Assembly (NCBI RefSeq): GCF_024918955.1
Contig: NZ_CP103423.1
Coordinates: forward strand, 620,001-684,000
From: Mesomycoplasma molare
GTDB taxonomy: Bacteria; Bacillota_I; Bacilli_A; Mycoplasmatales; Metamycoplasmataceae
Direction of reading: 5' to 3'
Length of the DNA stretch: 64,000 nt
A program made the translations under genes and the position numbers. Shown piece after piece: positions 45,582 to 55,807 of this stretch; positions within the stretch are counted from its first letter, which is position 1; each line of letters opens with the position of its first letter. Under the pieces are notes generated by a model. The model saw only the letters and a list, made by a program, of their open reading frames with translations. It did not search any database and was not told the origin of the DNA.

Positions 45582-45966
45582 TGTTATTCTCCTTTTTAGC
45601 TATTTTTTTAAAATAAAATTTTTCTTCTTTTTTGGTTAATATGATGTTGTTTTCTAGTTTGTATTTTATTGCTTTGATTATTTCTGCATCGTGTATACTT
45701 CTATTTCTAATTCTTTCAAATTTTTTAGATAAATAGATTGGCAGATATTTTAATAAAAGCGTAAATTCTATTGCGCCTTCGATTGCTAAAACTAGCCAAA
45801 ATACCGCCTTATTAAGTTTTCCGAGCGTATCAAAGAAAGAATAGACCCCTAATTCTTGTAATGCGTGGATTGTTTTTATATCTTCTATTTTTGGTAATAA
45901 ATCTGCTAAACGTTCCGCGCTTGCGTCTACTGTTGTTAATATCCAAATTATCAATGCTGTTATCAT
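45568..45966 (-). CDS. Phage membrane protein, holin-like position (132 aa)
   Basis: The short protein has membrane segments near residues 1-14 (ITALIIWILTTV, with a TGG Trp) and 53-75 (AVFWLVLAIEGAIEFTLLLKYL), then a Lys-rich cytosolic tail. Size, topology and position directly after the tail fibre gene would suit a holin, but sequence alone does not prove this. Confidence 0.65.
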   Translation of the reverse strand: MITALIIWILTTVDASAERLADLLPKIEDIKTIHALQELGVYSFFDTLGKLNKAVFWLVLAIEGAIEFTLLLKYLPIYLSKKFERIRNRSIHDAEIIKAIKYKLENNIILTKKEEKFYFKKIAKKENNNGKK

Positions 45967-45967
45967 G

Positions 45968-46759
45968 TTACGTTATCCTCCTTATTTTTGCCGTTACACT
46001 TACCTTAAAACGCATTGTAAAATTAGGGATTGCCGTTCCGTTATAAATTGTATTGGTTGATGCCTTAAGCATAAAGCCGCCACTTTCTGGATTGATTAAA
46101 ATATTAGTTATTGTATGGTCTCTGTCTGTTGCGTTTACTACCGCTATACATTGAGTTTCTGGCGTATCGTTAAAAATCTGCGAACTGTTATTTCTTTCGA
46201 TTGGTTCAAAGATAAATCTGGCGGTTGCATTCTTGCTATATCCACCAAAGTCGCTTCTTTCTTTTATCTGAGGCGTTACTGCTATTAAATAATAGTCTAT
46301 GCTCTCTCCTGTTGAAAGTGAAGGAGCGCTAAAATTTATCATATAATTTCCACCATTGTTGGAGGTTCTTAAGTCGTATGTTTGAAAACTAACTTCTCTG
46401 TCTGTGATTATTCTTTGGTATCTTATACTTAAAGTTGGACGGTTACTGCTTGAGTTGTTTCTATTTTCTAAACTTTGTATTCTGTCGGTGAGGGTTGTTA
46501 TTGTTTGTTTTAAGGTGTTTATTTCGTTTGTTTTAGTTGTTAAGCTGTTTATACTACCATTTAAAGAATTTAGGCGTTCGTTGTGGTCGTTTGCTTGAGA
46601 TTCTGCGTATGTTTTTAAATTAGCTAAAGTTGTTTCGTTATCGTTTACAACGCTTTTTATTTCATTGATATTTTCTGCGGTTATGATCTGGTCTAATTCT
46701 TCTCCCCTAAATGTCTCTGTTGTAAAATTTCTTTTATTATTGAAGGTTATTTTTGCCAT
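45968..46759 (-). CDS. Phage tail fibre/tip protein with coiled coil (263 aa)
   Basis: Residues about 25-105 form a long heptad-rich coiled coil (NDNETTLANLKTYAESQAND onward), expected to trimerise; residues 110-263 are a beta-rich head domain. This stalk-and-head plan suits a receptor-binding fibre. ATG 46759 begins 1 bp after the large tail protein's stop. No TGA Trp in the frame. Confidence 0.72.
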   Translation of the reverse strand: MAKITFNNKRNFTTETFRGEELDQIITAENINEIKSVVNDNETTLANLKTYAESQANDHNERLNSLNGSINSLTTKTNEINTLKQTITTLTDRIQSLENRNNSSSNRPTLSIRYQRIITDREVSFQTYDLRTSNNGGNYMINFSAPSLSTGESIDYYLIAVTPQIKERSDFGGYSKNATARFIFEPIERNNSSQIFNDTPETQCIAVVNATDRDHTITNILINPESGGFMLKASTNTIYNGTAIPNFTMRFKVSVTAKIRRIT

Positions 46760-46760
46760 C

Positions 46761-49592
46761 TTATCTTTCTCCCTGTATTTCTATTTCTAAAGGTAAAATT
46801 AATTCCCAGATTCTGCTTTCTTGGTTTGCTTCTAATATTAAAGGTTCCCAGTCTGGTATTTCCGTTCATATGTTTAAATCGTTATCCCCATAATAAAATG
46901 AGTGGTATTTTTTCCAGTATGGCGCTTCTTTTAAAATTAGGTAAATTGGTATATATAAAGAATTTTCTATTATTCTAATGTGGTCGTGGGTTACGTTTAG
47001 AATTTTTGTTTTGATTGTTCCGTTTTCATCTTCAAAAGTGAATTTAATATGAGAGCGTCTAAAAATATCTATATTAGATTGATCTATAAAAAGCTTTGCA
47101 AATTCTCTTGCTAAATGGTCGTTATCTTTTTTGTCCTTATCATCTTGTCAGCTTACGTTTAAATGATAATTTAGTTGGATGTTTTCATTTTTGCCCTTGA
47201 TAAAGTTATCTTGGTATCTAAAGGCAATGTTACCGTTATTGTCCATCCATTGTATTTCGTTTATTTTTTTGTTGTCTTGGTTGATATTTAAGGCGTTGCT
47301 TTTGATATGAGAACTAAATGTTATTTTGTTATCTAATACATTAATATCTCTTGTTCTTCCATTTCAAAAAAGATTATTAGATTGAGCGCTTGATATATTA
47401 AAACTTTGATTGATTAAATTGATATCTTGGTATCTTTTATATAAAAACGGCTGATTGTTTGAGTTAAAAGGTTTTCCATCATATTTAATATTTAAAAAGT
47501 TAAAAGTTGATTGGTTGCCTTCTTGTTTAAAAAATAATAATTTAAAAATATTTTGTTCTTTATGTCCACTGGCGTAACTGTGGTCGAAAAAGCAGTCGTT
47601 TTCTAAATAACTTCAAAATTCTAAAGGTTGGTTGTGATGCGTATTATAACTAAAGATTATTGCCTTATTTTGATTAATTAAAGCTATAAGCGATGCCTTG
47701 CTTGTTTCTGTCTCTTTTATTCCTAAAAGTGTTATTTTTTCCACTCCATATCCTAATGTTCCTGTTTCTTTTGCTGGAGTTGGTATTATTAAATTATCCT
47801 CGCTTAATTGTGTTTTATTATCAAAAAGATAAATTTTTCATTGCCCACGTTGTTTTACTGGCAAGTATACTTCATTATTTTCTAATACTAATGCTTCTTT
47901 AGTGTCTTGGATGTTTTGTATTACTTTATCTTTTTCAAAGATTATTTTGTTTGGGGTTTCTTCAAAGTCTCTTATAACTATTTTATACACTTCGCTTTGT
48001 CCTTGTTTTGTAAGTTGTGTATATGCTATGTTTGATGCCACTTCTATGTATTCTGTTGTTACTTCGAATTCTTCTCCTGTTTTGGTTTCTTCTCTTGCGT
48101 TTAATTCTGCCAGCTTAAAGTTTGCTATTTCATGCTTAATTATTTCGTCTGCTATATATACTTTTATTCTGTTATCTTCATATACTACTCTAAAACTGTT
48201 TTCGTGTAATAAGTTTGGGTTTTCTAAAATTAGTCTTTTAGTTCTTTCAAAATCTAAATTAATTTCTATAAATTGTTCTTGTTCTGCAGGTCTTTTGTAT
48301 GTCGCGAGATATCCAAGAGTATTTATTCCTGCTCCACTTCCGGTTTGATATTTTAGAGTGTGGTGGTTCTTGGTTTTTATTTTTATTTTTGTGTTTCCGC
48401 TTATAAAGTTTATATTGCTGTTTGGTTGCTTGATTGTGCTAAAAGCGGTTTCGAATGCTTGTTTAAGATTATAGTTATTTTTGCCGCCTGTTTCTATTAC
48501 CGTTTCGAATTTTTGAGTTTCGTTTTCGCTTTGATTAATTGAGGATGTTTCATTAGTTGCCACCACTATGTTTCCGAAAAAATGTTTCTTTTTATTGATT
48601 GTTTTACTTAAGGTGGTTATTGTTAAATTATTTATTCCGCTAAAGATAGTTGGGTTGGTACTACTTGTTATTGCTCCCGTCTCTGCATCTATGCTTCCAC
48701 TTCATTTATTTAAACGAATATATCCTGTATTTTTCCATTCTCCTTGAGATTGCCCCACCAGTGCGCTATTTAGTTGTCCGTATCATAAAAGGTTGTCGGT
48801 TGTGCTTATTATTATGTCAATTAAGTTTTCGTCGCTATAACTTTCATTAAAATCTATTTTATTTATTTTATTTAGTCAGTTTCATTGTTCTATTTCTTGT
48901 TTAAATTGAAAAATTATTCTGTCTAATTGTCCGTTTTCTGTTGGTCTTATGTCGTTTAATTTTATAAAGTAATTTTTACTTTTTCCCCTGTCTTTTCCGC
49001 TGGTTCAGTTTTGTTTTACCATTAAAAAGTAATAGCCAGTTCTTAGTCTTTTTACTTTCAAAATTTCTAAAGAATAATTTTTACTTTGCCCTTTGTTTTC
49101 TATGCTTTCGTCGAATGCGTAATTAAATTTAGGATTGTCGCTAAAAGGGTTTGAGATTAATTCTATAAATGAAAAACGTTCCTCCCTTGTTCTTCCATTT
49201 GCGCTTTCGGTTTGAAGGTTGATTGTATAGAATGTTATAATGCTGTCGTTATTAAAATATCTCCCCTTAATTTCTAAATTGTTTTCAAGGTTTCTTTCTA
49301 TGTCTAAAATTCTTGCGTTTTTTCCTTGAATATCTATTTCACTATGTTTTAGTGCTTCGATAAAAAGGGGTGTATTTATTTTTTTAAATTTTGCTTCTTG
49401 GTAATTTTCTTTTGGATGATATCTTTCAATTCTTCCTTCGTATCACCTTGAATAAGGCCAAGCGTGTATTGAACTATATTTATTTTTTTCTTTGGTTGGT
49501 GCTGTTATGTAATAGAAAAACGATTCCACCCATGGTAATGTATTTGGGTGTTTGTTTGTTGCGTTTATTATTTCTTCTCTGCTTCTTGCCAT
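46761..49592 (-). CDS. Large phage tail protein, possible receptor-binding/baseplate component (943 aa)
   Basis: One frame from ATG 49592 to TAA 46761-46763 with many TGG and several TGA Trp codons. The sequence is beta-rich and hydrophilic throughout, with no membrane segment or catalytic motif. Its place after the tail-tip gene and before the coiled-coil fibre gene is that of the large side-tail or tip protein in siphoviruses. The moron gene is inserted between it and the upstream tail gene in opposite orientation. Confidence 0.75.
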
Positions 49593-49621
49593 TTATACTT
49601 TCTCCTTTATCTGTAATTTGG

Positions 49622-49627
49622 TATAAT
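49622..49627 (+). promoter_or_regulatory. Extended -10 promoter of the moron gene
   Basis: TGGTATAAT is an extended -10 box (TGn-TATAAT). It ends 6 bp before the ATG, so the transcript is probably leaderless. Confidence 0.6.
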
Positions 49628-49633
49628 TTATTT

Positions 49634-50146
49634 ATGAAAAAATTTTTAAAATTATTAGAAAATAAAAAGTTTAGATTATTAATTATTAGTGGTTTATCTT
49701 TGATTATTGCATTCTCTTTTTTAATTCCTTGAATTCTTGTGAATATTAAAGATACGGCACTTTATAATGAGTATCATTTCGGTAATTTAAAAAATAAATA
49801 TGTTCTCGAATTACTAGACCCCTTTTCTTCTAGTGTGCTTAATAATAGAGATTATTTTGAAAGTGAATTGCCTAATTTAATTTCCTCTATACTTAATAAT
49901 AAAAGTAATAAAATATCTGCGGATGATATTACAAAACTTCAAAGCCTTAAAAATATACCTTTTGAAAAATTTAATAATTATGCTAAAGATGCCGATAATT
50001 ATTTCTTAAAACTTATTGAATACCTTGAAAATGCGCGTATAAATTTGATTAATGGATTGTTGGGGTCTTTCTTTAGTGTATCCTTGTCGGTTTCTTTGGT
50101 TTCTGGTGGTATATTATTAAAAAACTATAAAATAGTGGCGAGATAA
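49634..50146 (+). CDS. Moron-type membrane protein in the late region (170 aa)
   Basis: This plus-strand gene interrupts a 17-kb block of minus-strand late genes. The product has an N-terminal membrane segment near residues 15-36 (RLLIISGLSLIIAFSFLIPW, with one TGA), a soluble middle of about 105 residues that should face outward, and a second segment near 142-163 (GLLGSFFSVSLSVSLVSGGI). It has its own extended -10 promoter and its own terminator. Such independent genes in lysogens often change the host surface or exclude other phages. No family recognised. Confidence 0.8.
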
Positions 50147-50151
50147 TTTTT

Positions 50152-50174
50152 AAGGTGCTTATGCGCCTTTTTTT
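50152..50174 (+). terminator. Terminator of the moron gene
   Basis: Stem AAGGTGC/GCGCCTT with loop TTAT, then seven T in the plus direction only, 5 bp after the moron stop. The T run overlaps the stop codon of the converging tail gene. Confidence 0.85.
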
Positions 50175-51813
50175 ATTCTTCTGATAATAATAAATTATTG
50201 AACGTTTCTTTCTTTGAATATTCTAATACTTCTTGTTCTACTATTTCTTTTTTATATACATAAGGCAAAGCGGTTACCATTTTTGCTTTCTCTCTTGTTG
50301 ATAAAGTCCTAAAATCTTTGTTATCGTTTAGTTTGTTTTTAATTGCTAAATGATTGCTTTTGTCTCTATATTTATATAAAATAGTTTCTTGGTTTTCTTC
50401 AAAGAATGGATTAATTTTATAGTCTGTGCTGTCGTAAAAGTTTATTAAGGTATCGCCGTTCAGTCCATTTCTTAAAGTGTAATTTATTAATGTTTCTCCG
50501 GTTGAACCTGTATATGTTCCTTCGTATGCTATAACTATATAACGTCCATCTATTTTTGGTATATCATAATTTAAAATTATAACGTCACCCAGGTTTAATA
50601 TTGTTTTAGCGCTTGAAAGTTTTAATTCCCGCCTTGGTGTTGAATTAATTAGTAATTGCCCTTCTGCTTGTTTAAATAAGTCGCTAAAAGTTGAGATGTC
50701 GTTATTTTGTTCGTATTTGTATACATCCCCGCTAAAAGTATTTAAAGCGTTTATTCTGCTTATTTCTTGTGTATTTTCTAAAGTTATTGCTTGCTTATTC
50801 TTGGAGTAATAAGAAAAATAAATTCCTACGCTTTCTCTGTCCCATTCTGGATTTATAACTAGTTCATTGTCTCCCCTTTTATAATAAAGGTGAAAGTCTT
50901 TGCCCTTTGAATAGTCTTTTTTCTCTAATACGATTAGCTCTTTTTCTTTGTTTGAGTTCTCTATATTAAAATACGTATTTTTGTATCCTTGTTCTTTAAT
51001 TACTACTTTTTCCACTGGTTCGCTGGTTCATATGCTTTTGGTTGTATTACTAATTGTGAAGTATTCTTCTAATGGTTTATTAGCTATTATGTTTTCGCTT
51101 TCTAGTCTTACTTTATTAAAATAGTTATCTGTATTTTCTTCTATAACTAAATCTAAAATTTTATGTTCGCTCCAGTTATTTTCTGTTATTTCTATTGCTT
51201 CTTTGCTTTTAAAGTCGTGTTCGCTTTCAAAATTAATTAATAAGTCTCCGCTTTCATTTTGAGAAAAATATAAAAATGATCTTGTTTGAGTTGCTATAAT
51301 ATCTTTCAAAATTGAGTATGGACTTTTACTTGTTGTATCGTATGCGGTTATATTTGTATTATTTGAAAAACTTAATTTTCCTGCTTTAATTTTTGGTTCT
51401 TCTAAAGCATCTATAAATAATTGAAGCGCTCTTGCTGGTGGTATGTTCTTAAATACTATATCTGCAGGGGTCTTTTTATTAAGTCAATAACGTATATCTA
51501 CTATTTCTATACTGCTGTCTTTTATCTTTTTTGGGTTCAAAGAATAACGTCCCTGACTGCTTATTATTCCAGTAAAAACTGGTTTATCGTTGCTGGTTAT
51601 AGTTGCCAAAGAAAAGGTGTCTATGTTTGAAAGATAAGGGTGGTTTATAAAATGAGAGTTTTCTTCCAAAATGTCTTTGTGTATAACGTTATGAATAATA
51701 ACTTTGCTATAGTTTGTAACGTGATAAGAAAAATGAATTTTATTATTAAACGCCCATCTGTCGTCCCCGTTGATTATCAATTTTAAATTCTTGCTTAATT
51801 TTCTAACGTCCAT
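50173..51813 (-). CDS. Phage tail tip / hub protein (546 aa)
   Basis: One frame joined across two TGA Trp codons. The first 110 residues are beta-rich (DVRKLSKNLKLIINGDDRWA), followed by a mixed domain with ILKDIIATQTRSFLYFSQ and a second beta domain. Layout and place, right after the tape measure gene (11-bp overlap), match the tail hub or tail-associated proteins of siphoviruses (gp27-like domains). No peptidase or lysozyme motif is seen, consistent with a host lacking a cell wall. Confidence 0.72.
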
Positions 51814-52741
51814 TTAGTCGTCCCGTATTGCTTCCATTTCTCTCTGTTATTTGGTTTCCAAAGCGGTCGCTTGTAATATTAATTTCTATGGGTTGTGCGC
51901 TTATTGTTGGCGCTTGTGGTATTTCTTGTTTGCCTCCTGTATTTGATAAAGCATTTCCAGCAATTATACTTGTTCCCAGTAATGCTCCGATAGATGCGAG
52001 TCCCCCTACCGCTACCACTCCTGCTCCGATTAGTCCAAAAAGTCCGCCTTGTGCTATTGCTTTGGACATCCCTATTGCTATGTTTGAAAGGATTATTCCA
52101 GTTCTATAACTTACCATAGCGGCAAGCGCTAATTTCATGGCGTTACTTACTCCGCCTAACATATTTATCACGCCGCTTAATGCTTGCATAAATCCTTGAC
52201 CAATTGCTTTTTGCGCATCTTCTGTGTTCTTTCTTAATTCCACCATGGTTCTAATACTTTCTGGCATTGCGTCTTGTTGCTCTTTTAATTTGTTGTTTCC
52301 TTGAGAAAGTATCCAGTTTAGTCTTTCTTGCGCGTCTGCTGCTGCTAAAGTGCTTTTGGTCTTATTATCTAAATAAATTCCTATACTTTGTAATGTTGTT
52401 GCTTTTCCGGTTGTTATAAATTGCGTGAAGCTGTCGTTTGCTGCGTCTGCGCTATATCCGAGTTTTTCAAAGTTATTTGATAAAGTAAAAAGTTTTTCGC
52501 TTAATTCTCTCCCGAATCCTTGTTCGTTTAAGTTGGCGATTGTCCGCATCTTTGCGCTGTATTCTTGTATCATTTTATCTGCTCCGGCAAAGATATAACT
52601 TCCGAGTTTTGCCGCAACCATAAAGTCTTTAATTGAGCGCATCCTGTTTTGAATTGTTCGCTGTATTTGGTTTAGTTTTTTATTTATATCTTTTGCTTTT
52701 AGTCCTATTCCAATTTGTGCGTTTAATACTTTTGCTGCCAT
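51803..52741 (-). CDS. Short tail tape measure protein (312 aa)
   Basis: The protein is helical with an N-terminal coiled coil (IGLKAKDINKKLNQIQRTIQ) and three hydrophobic helices near residues 195-265 (MKLALAAMVSYRTGIILSN, LFGLIGAGVVAVGGLASIGA), typical of tape measure proteins that later enter the membrane. It follows the tail-assembly chaperone genes directly. At 312 residues it is short for the family, which usually implies a short tail of roughly 45-50 nm by the known length rule. Confidence 0.82.
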   Translation of the reverse strand: MAAKVLNAQIGIGLKAKDINKKLNQIQRTIQNRMRSIKDFMVAAKLGSYIFAGADKMIQEYSAKMRTIANLNEQGFGRELSEKLFTLSNNFEKLGYSADAANDSFTQFITTGKATTLQSIGIYLDNKTKSTLAAADAQERLNWILSQGNNKLKEQQDAMPESIRTMVELRKNTEDAQKAIGQGFMQALSGVINMLGGVSNAMKLALAAMVSYRTGIILSNIAIGMSKAIAQGGLFGLIGAGVVAVGGLASIGALLGTSIIAGNALSNTGGKQEIPQAPTISAQPIEINITSDRFGNQITERNGSNTGRLNGR

Positions 52742-53409
52742 CTACTTTCTCCTTTCTAAAATATGTTTTGAAAACTGCGCTATTGCGTTATTGTTGTATT
52801 CTTCCCTTGATATATTATCTAAATTATATTCCCGCTTTAGTGCTAATTGCTCCATGCTTAATTCTGCGTCTGGTGTTTGCCTGAGTTTAATAACTTTAGA
52901 GAGCATAGTATCCTCGCTTATATCCTTAAAATAAGCAAAAAATAGTTTTGTGGGCATCTTTAGTAATTCCTGGGGGTTTATGTTAAAAGTCTTTTTAAAG
53001 GCGCTTAAAATCATTTCTAAATCATTATTAAAATCTATATAACTTGTTACTTTTTTTTATCTTCTTCCGGCGCTTTAGTTGTATCAATTTGTCCTATAGT
53101 TTCTTCTAGTCAAAAGTCTATTAATTGATGCATAACTAATTGTGCTTGCGGTAAAGGGAGTTTATAAATAACTTTTTCTAAAAAGTTGTCTACGTTATCT
53201 TCTCCCAAAATAATTTCTAAAAGTCTCCAGTCTGCTGCGTCGCTTAATGTTGGCGTTGGTTGTGTATATTCCGGGTTTGCCTTCATAAAGTTTTGAAAGC
53301 TAAAAAGTGCTCTAACATTTGCCTGGATGTTAAATTTTAATTTTTCTCCAACCTTAAATACCTTCTCGGTTTCTAAGTCTATTAATTCTTCTATATTTTT
53401 TATTTTCAT
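52742..53409 (-). CDS. Tail assembly chaperone, frameshifted long form (GT-like)
   Basis: The downstream frame (52742-53014 from its own ATG) is reached from the short form by a -1 shift at the heptamer A AAA AAG, 53056-53050, just before the short form's stop. The fused product would be about 222 residues: 120 from the short form plus VTSYIDFNNDLEM and the second part. This short/long chaperone pair before the tape measure gene is conserved in siphoviruses. Confidence 0.7.
53047..53409 (-). CDS. Tail assembly chaperone, short form (G-like)
   Basis: The 120-residue protein ends DTTKAPEEDKKK, right after the slippery heptamer; one TGA Trp is in frame near residue 100. It is expected to coat the tape measure protein during tail assembly. 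It lies between the major tail protein and the tape measure gene, the conserved position. Confidence 0.8.
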
Positions 53410-53432
53410 ATTTTCTCCCTTAATTTATTTTT

Positions 53433-53903
53433 TTATCTGTTTTCTTCTGCTGTTGTTCAGTTGTCGTCTTGAGGCATCAAGTCTAATTGTAATTTTTGTA
53501 TTTCGTTTGGGTTACCGCTTGGGAAGTGGTTCTTAAAGTTGATTGTGCACTTTCCACTTATTACTATTTTTTTATTTTCTGTTTCTCCTGGTAAAGAAAG
53601 TAATTCCAATCTGATATATTGCCCGTTTAAATTTTGAGCGTCTCCTAATAATAGTTTTAAAAGATATTTATGGAGTGTGTTCTTATCGTCAAAATCGATT
53701 GTAATACTTAAAGAATGAGTTGCTCCAGTTGTAATACTTGTGGTGTTCCCTTTATTGTGAAAGTAATTTCTGTCCTCTTTGTTGTTGCTATAGTTGTATT
53801 TTAGTTCGCTTATAAATTTTAATTCTTCATAAGTTAATTGTGTGCTTACGTTTCAAGGGTCTATTGCTATAAAAAGCTTATTCCCTGCGTTTGTTTTCAA
53901 CAT
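53433..53903 (-). CDS. Major tail tube protein
   Basis: The 156-residue protein is beta-rich, with FIAIDPWNVSTQLTYEELKF near the start and GKCTINFKNHFPSGN-type strands later, including two TGA Trp codons. Size, composition and position (after the tail terminator-like gene, before the chaperones) fit a tail tube subunit, usually the most abundant late tail product. Confidence 0.72.
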
Positions 53904-53907
53904 TGTT

Positions 53908-54372
53908 TTACTCCTTTTCTGTTTCTTTTCTTTCGATTAAAATATCAAAATCTAAATAATAACTTTGCCCTTCGTTGTCTATTGTTGGTTCGTCTATTTC
54001 TATTTGAAAACTTTTATCCACCCCTTCATCTGTTACAACTCCATTTATTTTTTTAGTAATAAAATTTGCGTTTTCTACTGCTCTAATTTTTTGAAGGTAT
54101 ATTACTAATTGTTCTAATTGCTTGAGTTGTTCGATATGTTGGTTTTTGTTTCTAATTAAATAAATACGATAATTTATGTATTTAAAATTTTCATTAGAAA
54201 AATATGGTTGTCTTTCTTGCTTTCTTGTTTGCATAAATAATAAGGCGTCGTTATTGTTGCTATTTTCTTCTATAACTTGATATCAAAATTGCGGTAATGT
54301 TTTAATTTGCTTTTTTAGATAGTTGTATATTTTAAAAGCCATTTCATTTTCTAAAGTTGTATTATGTATCAT
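53908..54372 (-). CDS. Tail terminator/completion-like protein (154 aa)
   Basis: ATG 54372 overlaps the end of the preceding gene by 11 bp. The protein has a helical first half (MAFKIYNYLKKQIKTLPQFW) and a beta-rich second half (FQIEIDEPTIDNEGQSYYLD), the mix seen in tail terminator proteins. The assignment depends mainly on position upstream of the tube gene. Confidence 0.65.
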
Positions 54373-54958
54373 TTGTCTCTATCCCCTTTTCGTTAAATTG
54401 TTTCTTTAATATTTTTTTATATACTTCATTTAAAAAGTTCGCTTGTTCTTTGCTTTGGTCGTATGTTTCTTTTTTTGCTTTATATAGTGCCTGTCTTTTT
54501 GCTCCAGGTTTACTATATCTAAAATAAGGTGTCCTGCTCTTTGCTTTTATATTTAAATCTCTATTAAATAAGTTTACTCGTCTGTATCCCACTAAAACTG
54601 CTGCGTATATTTGTCTGTCTTTTCTGCTGGTTTTTGTCCAGTCTATTCCATAGAAAAAAGTTCTATAGGCGTTATTGCTAATTTTTGGGTTTTCAAAAAT
54701 GGTGGTTTGTTTTATTAATTTGTTATGGGTTCTTTTGTTGTTTCGCTTCCAGTTTCCATAACTTCCATCCGGTGTTAATTCGTCCGCCCTTCTTTTAATT
54801 TTTTCTATTTTGCTTCTAAATCATTTTGTGCTTTCGCTGCTGTTTATTGCTTTTTGTAAATTAATGAGTTTGAAAGGAGTGGCAATATTACTTTCAAAAA
54901 AATCTTTTGCTTCATTTTCGTCAAAGTCTAATTTTAAAAGTTCGTTGTTATCTGCCAT
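54362..54958 (-). CDS. Minor head-tail joining protein (HK97 gp10-like, 198 aa)
   Basis: The frame includes two TGA Trp codons in the first half. The product is basic and helical (INSSESTKWFRSKIEKIKRR) with a central SRKDRQIYAAVLVGYRR-type stretch, resembling HK97 gp10/minor-capsid joining proteins. Its neighbours are connectors on both sides with overlapping frames. Moderate confidence from order and size. Confidence 0.62.
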
Positions 54959-55445
54959 TTTTTAGTTCTTTAATTTCGTCTTGTAATTCTTTGATTAATT
55001 GCTCGTGTTTTTCTAAAGTTGCTTGCATTAAATTTAAAACTTTAAAATCTTTATTTAATGCGTCGTTTTCTATTCCGTCAATATATTCTTTTAAGTCGTT
55101 ATCTTCTTCATAATTACTTAAAAATGTCGCTATTACTTTTTGCTCTTGCTTATTAAATTGATCGCTGTCAATAGAATTTATTATGTATATTTTTTTATTT
55201 CTATACACCATATCATTTATATTAATAGCAAAGTCTGTTTTTAAAAATTTAATAGATAGTTTTTCGTTGTCGCTTCTTGTTTCTCCTTGAATGGTTTGGT
55301 TGTTGTCTTGTATGATTGAAGCGTATATTAATTTAGAATAATAATGTTTTTTAGATAACATTCCCATAGCGTTTTGTTCTTTTACCTTGATTAATAAAAA
55401 GGGTTCTTTATAGTTTCTGCTATTTATTCTGTTCATTCTGTGCAT
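54948..55445 (-). CDS. Head closure/head-tail adaptor-like protein (165 aa)
   Basis: The protein starts MHRMNRINSRNY and has a beta-rich core (VYRNKKIYIINSIDSDQFNK) followed by a coiled-coil C-terminus (LEKHEQLIKELQDEIKEL). The beta core with a helical tail after a gp6-like connector fits a stopper or adaptor. It overlaps the connector gene by 26 bp and the next gene by 11 bp. Confidence 0.65.
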   Translation of the reverse strand: MHRMNRINSRNYKEPFLLIKVKEQNAMGMLSKKHYYSKLIYASIIQDNNQTIQGETRSDNEKLSIKFLKTDFAININDMVYRNKKIYIINSIDSDQFNKQEQKVIATFLSNYEEDNDLKEYIDGIENDALNKDFKVLNLMQATLEKHEQLIKELQDEIKELKNGR

Positions 55446-55764
55446 AACTAATTCTGCCCCCTAGTATTCTGTATAACATTCTTTCGTCGATAACGTCTTT
55501 TGCTTGGTTGGTTGTGTCTGGGTTTGAAAAATATATTGCCGCCAGGTGTAATGTTGCTAATTTAGTTTTTAAATCATAAGCCCACGGGTGTTCTTTTGGT
55601 ATTTGTCCATAGTCGTCTAATTTTAGTTCGTAATATTGCGTTCATATGTTTTCATGCGCTATTTCGATATAGTCTAATAAAATTTCGTCTCTTTGATTAT
55701 CTGCTATAGATAAATTTATTTTTATTTGATCCAGTCAATCGTATATTTCTTCGCTTGGGTACAT
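55420..55764 (-). CDS. Gp6-like head-tail connector (114 aa)
   Basis: A small helical protein starting MYPSEEIYDWLDQIKINLS, with EHPWAYDLKTKLATLHLAAIYF and LYRILGG in the layout of HK97 gp6-type connectors, which form a ring below the portal. Two TGA and one TGG Trp codons. The start ATG follows GAAGGGAGAAT. It lies directly after the capsid gene. Confidence 0.75.
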
Positions 55765-55807
55765 ATATTCTCCCTTCTAAAGTTACTAAAAATAGAAAAA
55801 TAGAGGG

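Noticed and set aside
47902-48348. 148-codon plus-strand frame inside the tail protein gene
   Set aside because: It is the mirror of a well-supported minus-strand gene and has no promoter, ribosome site or sensible protein features. The same holds for other long opposite-strand frames such as 39909-40424 and 56751-57203.
52742-53014. Independent gene starting at ATG 53014
   Set aside because: It lacks a ribosome site, is exactly in the -1 frame of the upstream chaperone, and a slippery heptamer precedes that gene's stop; it is better explained as the frameshifted part.
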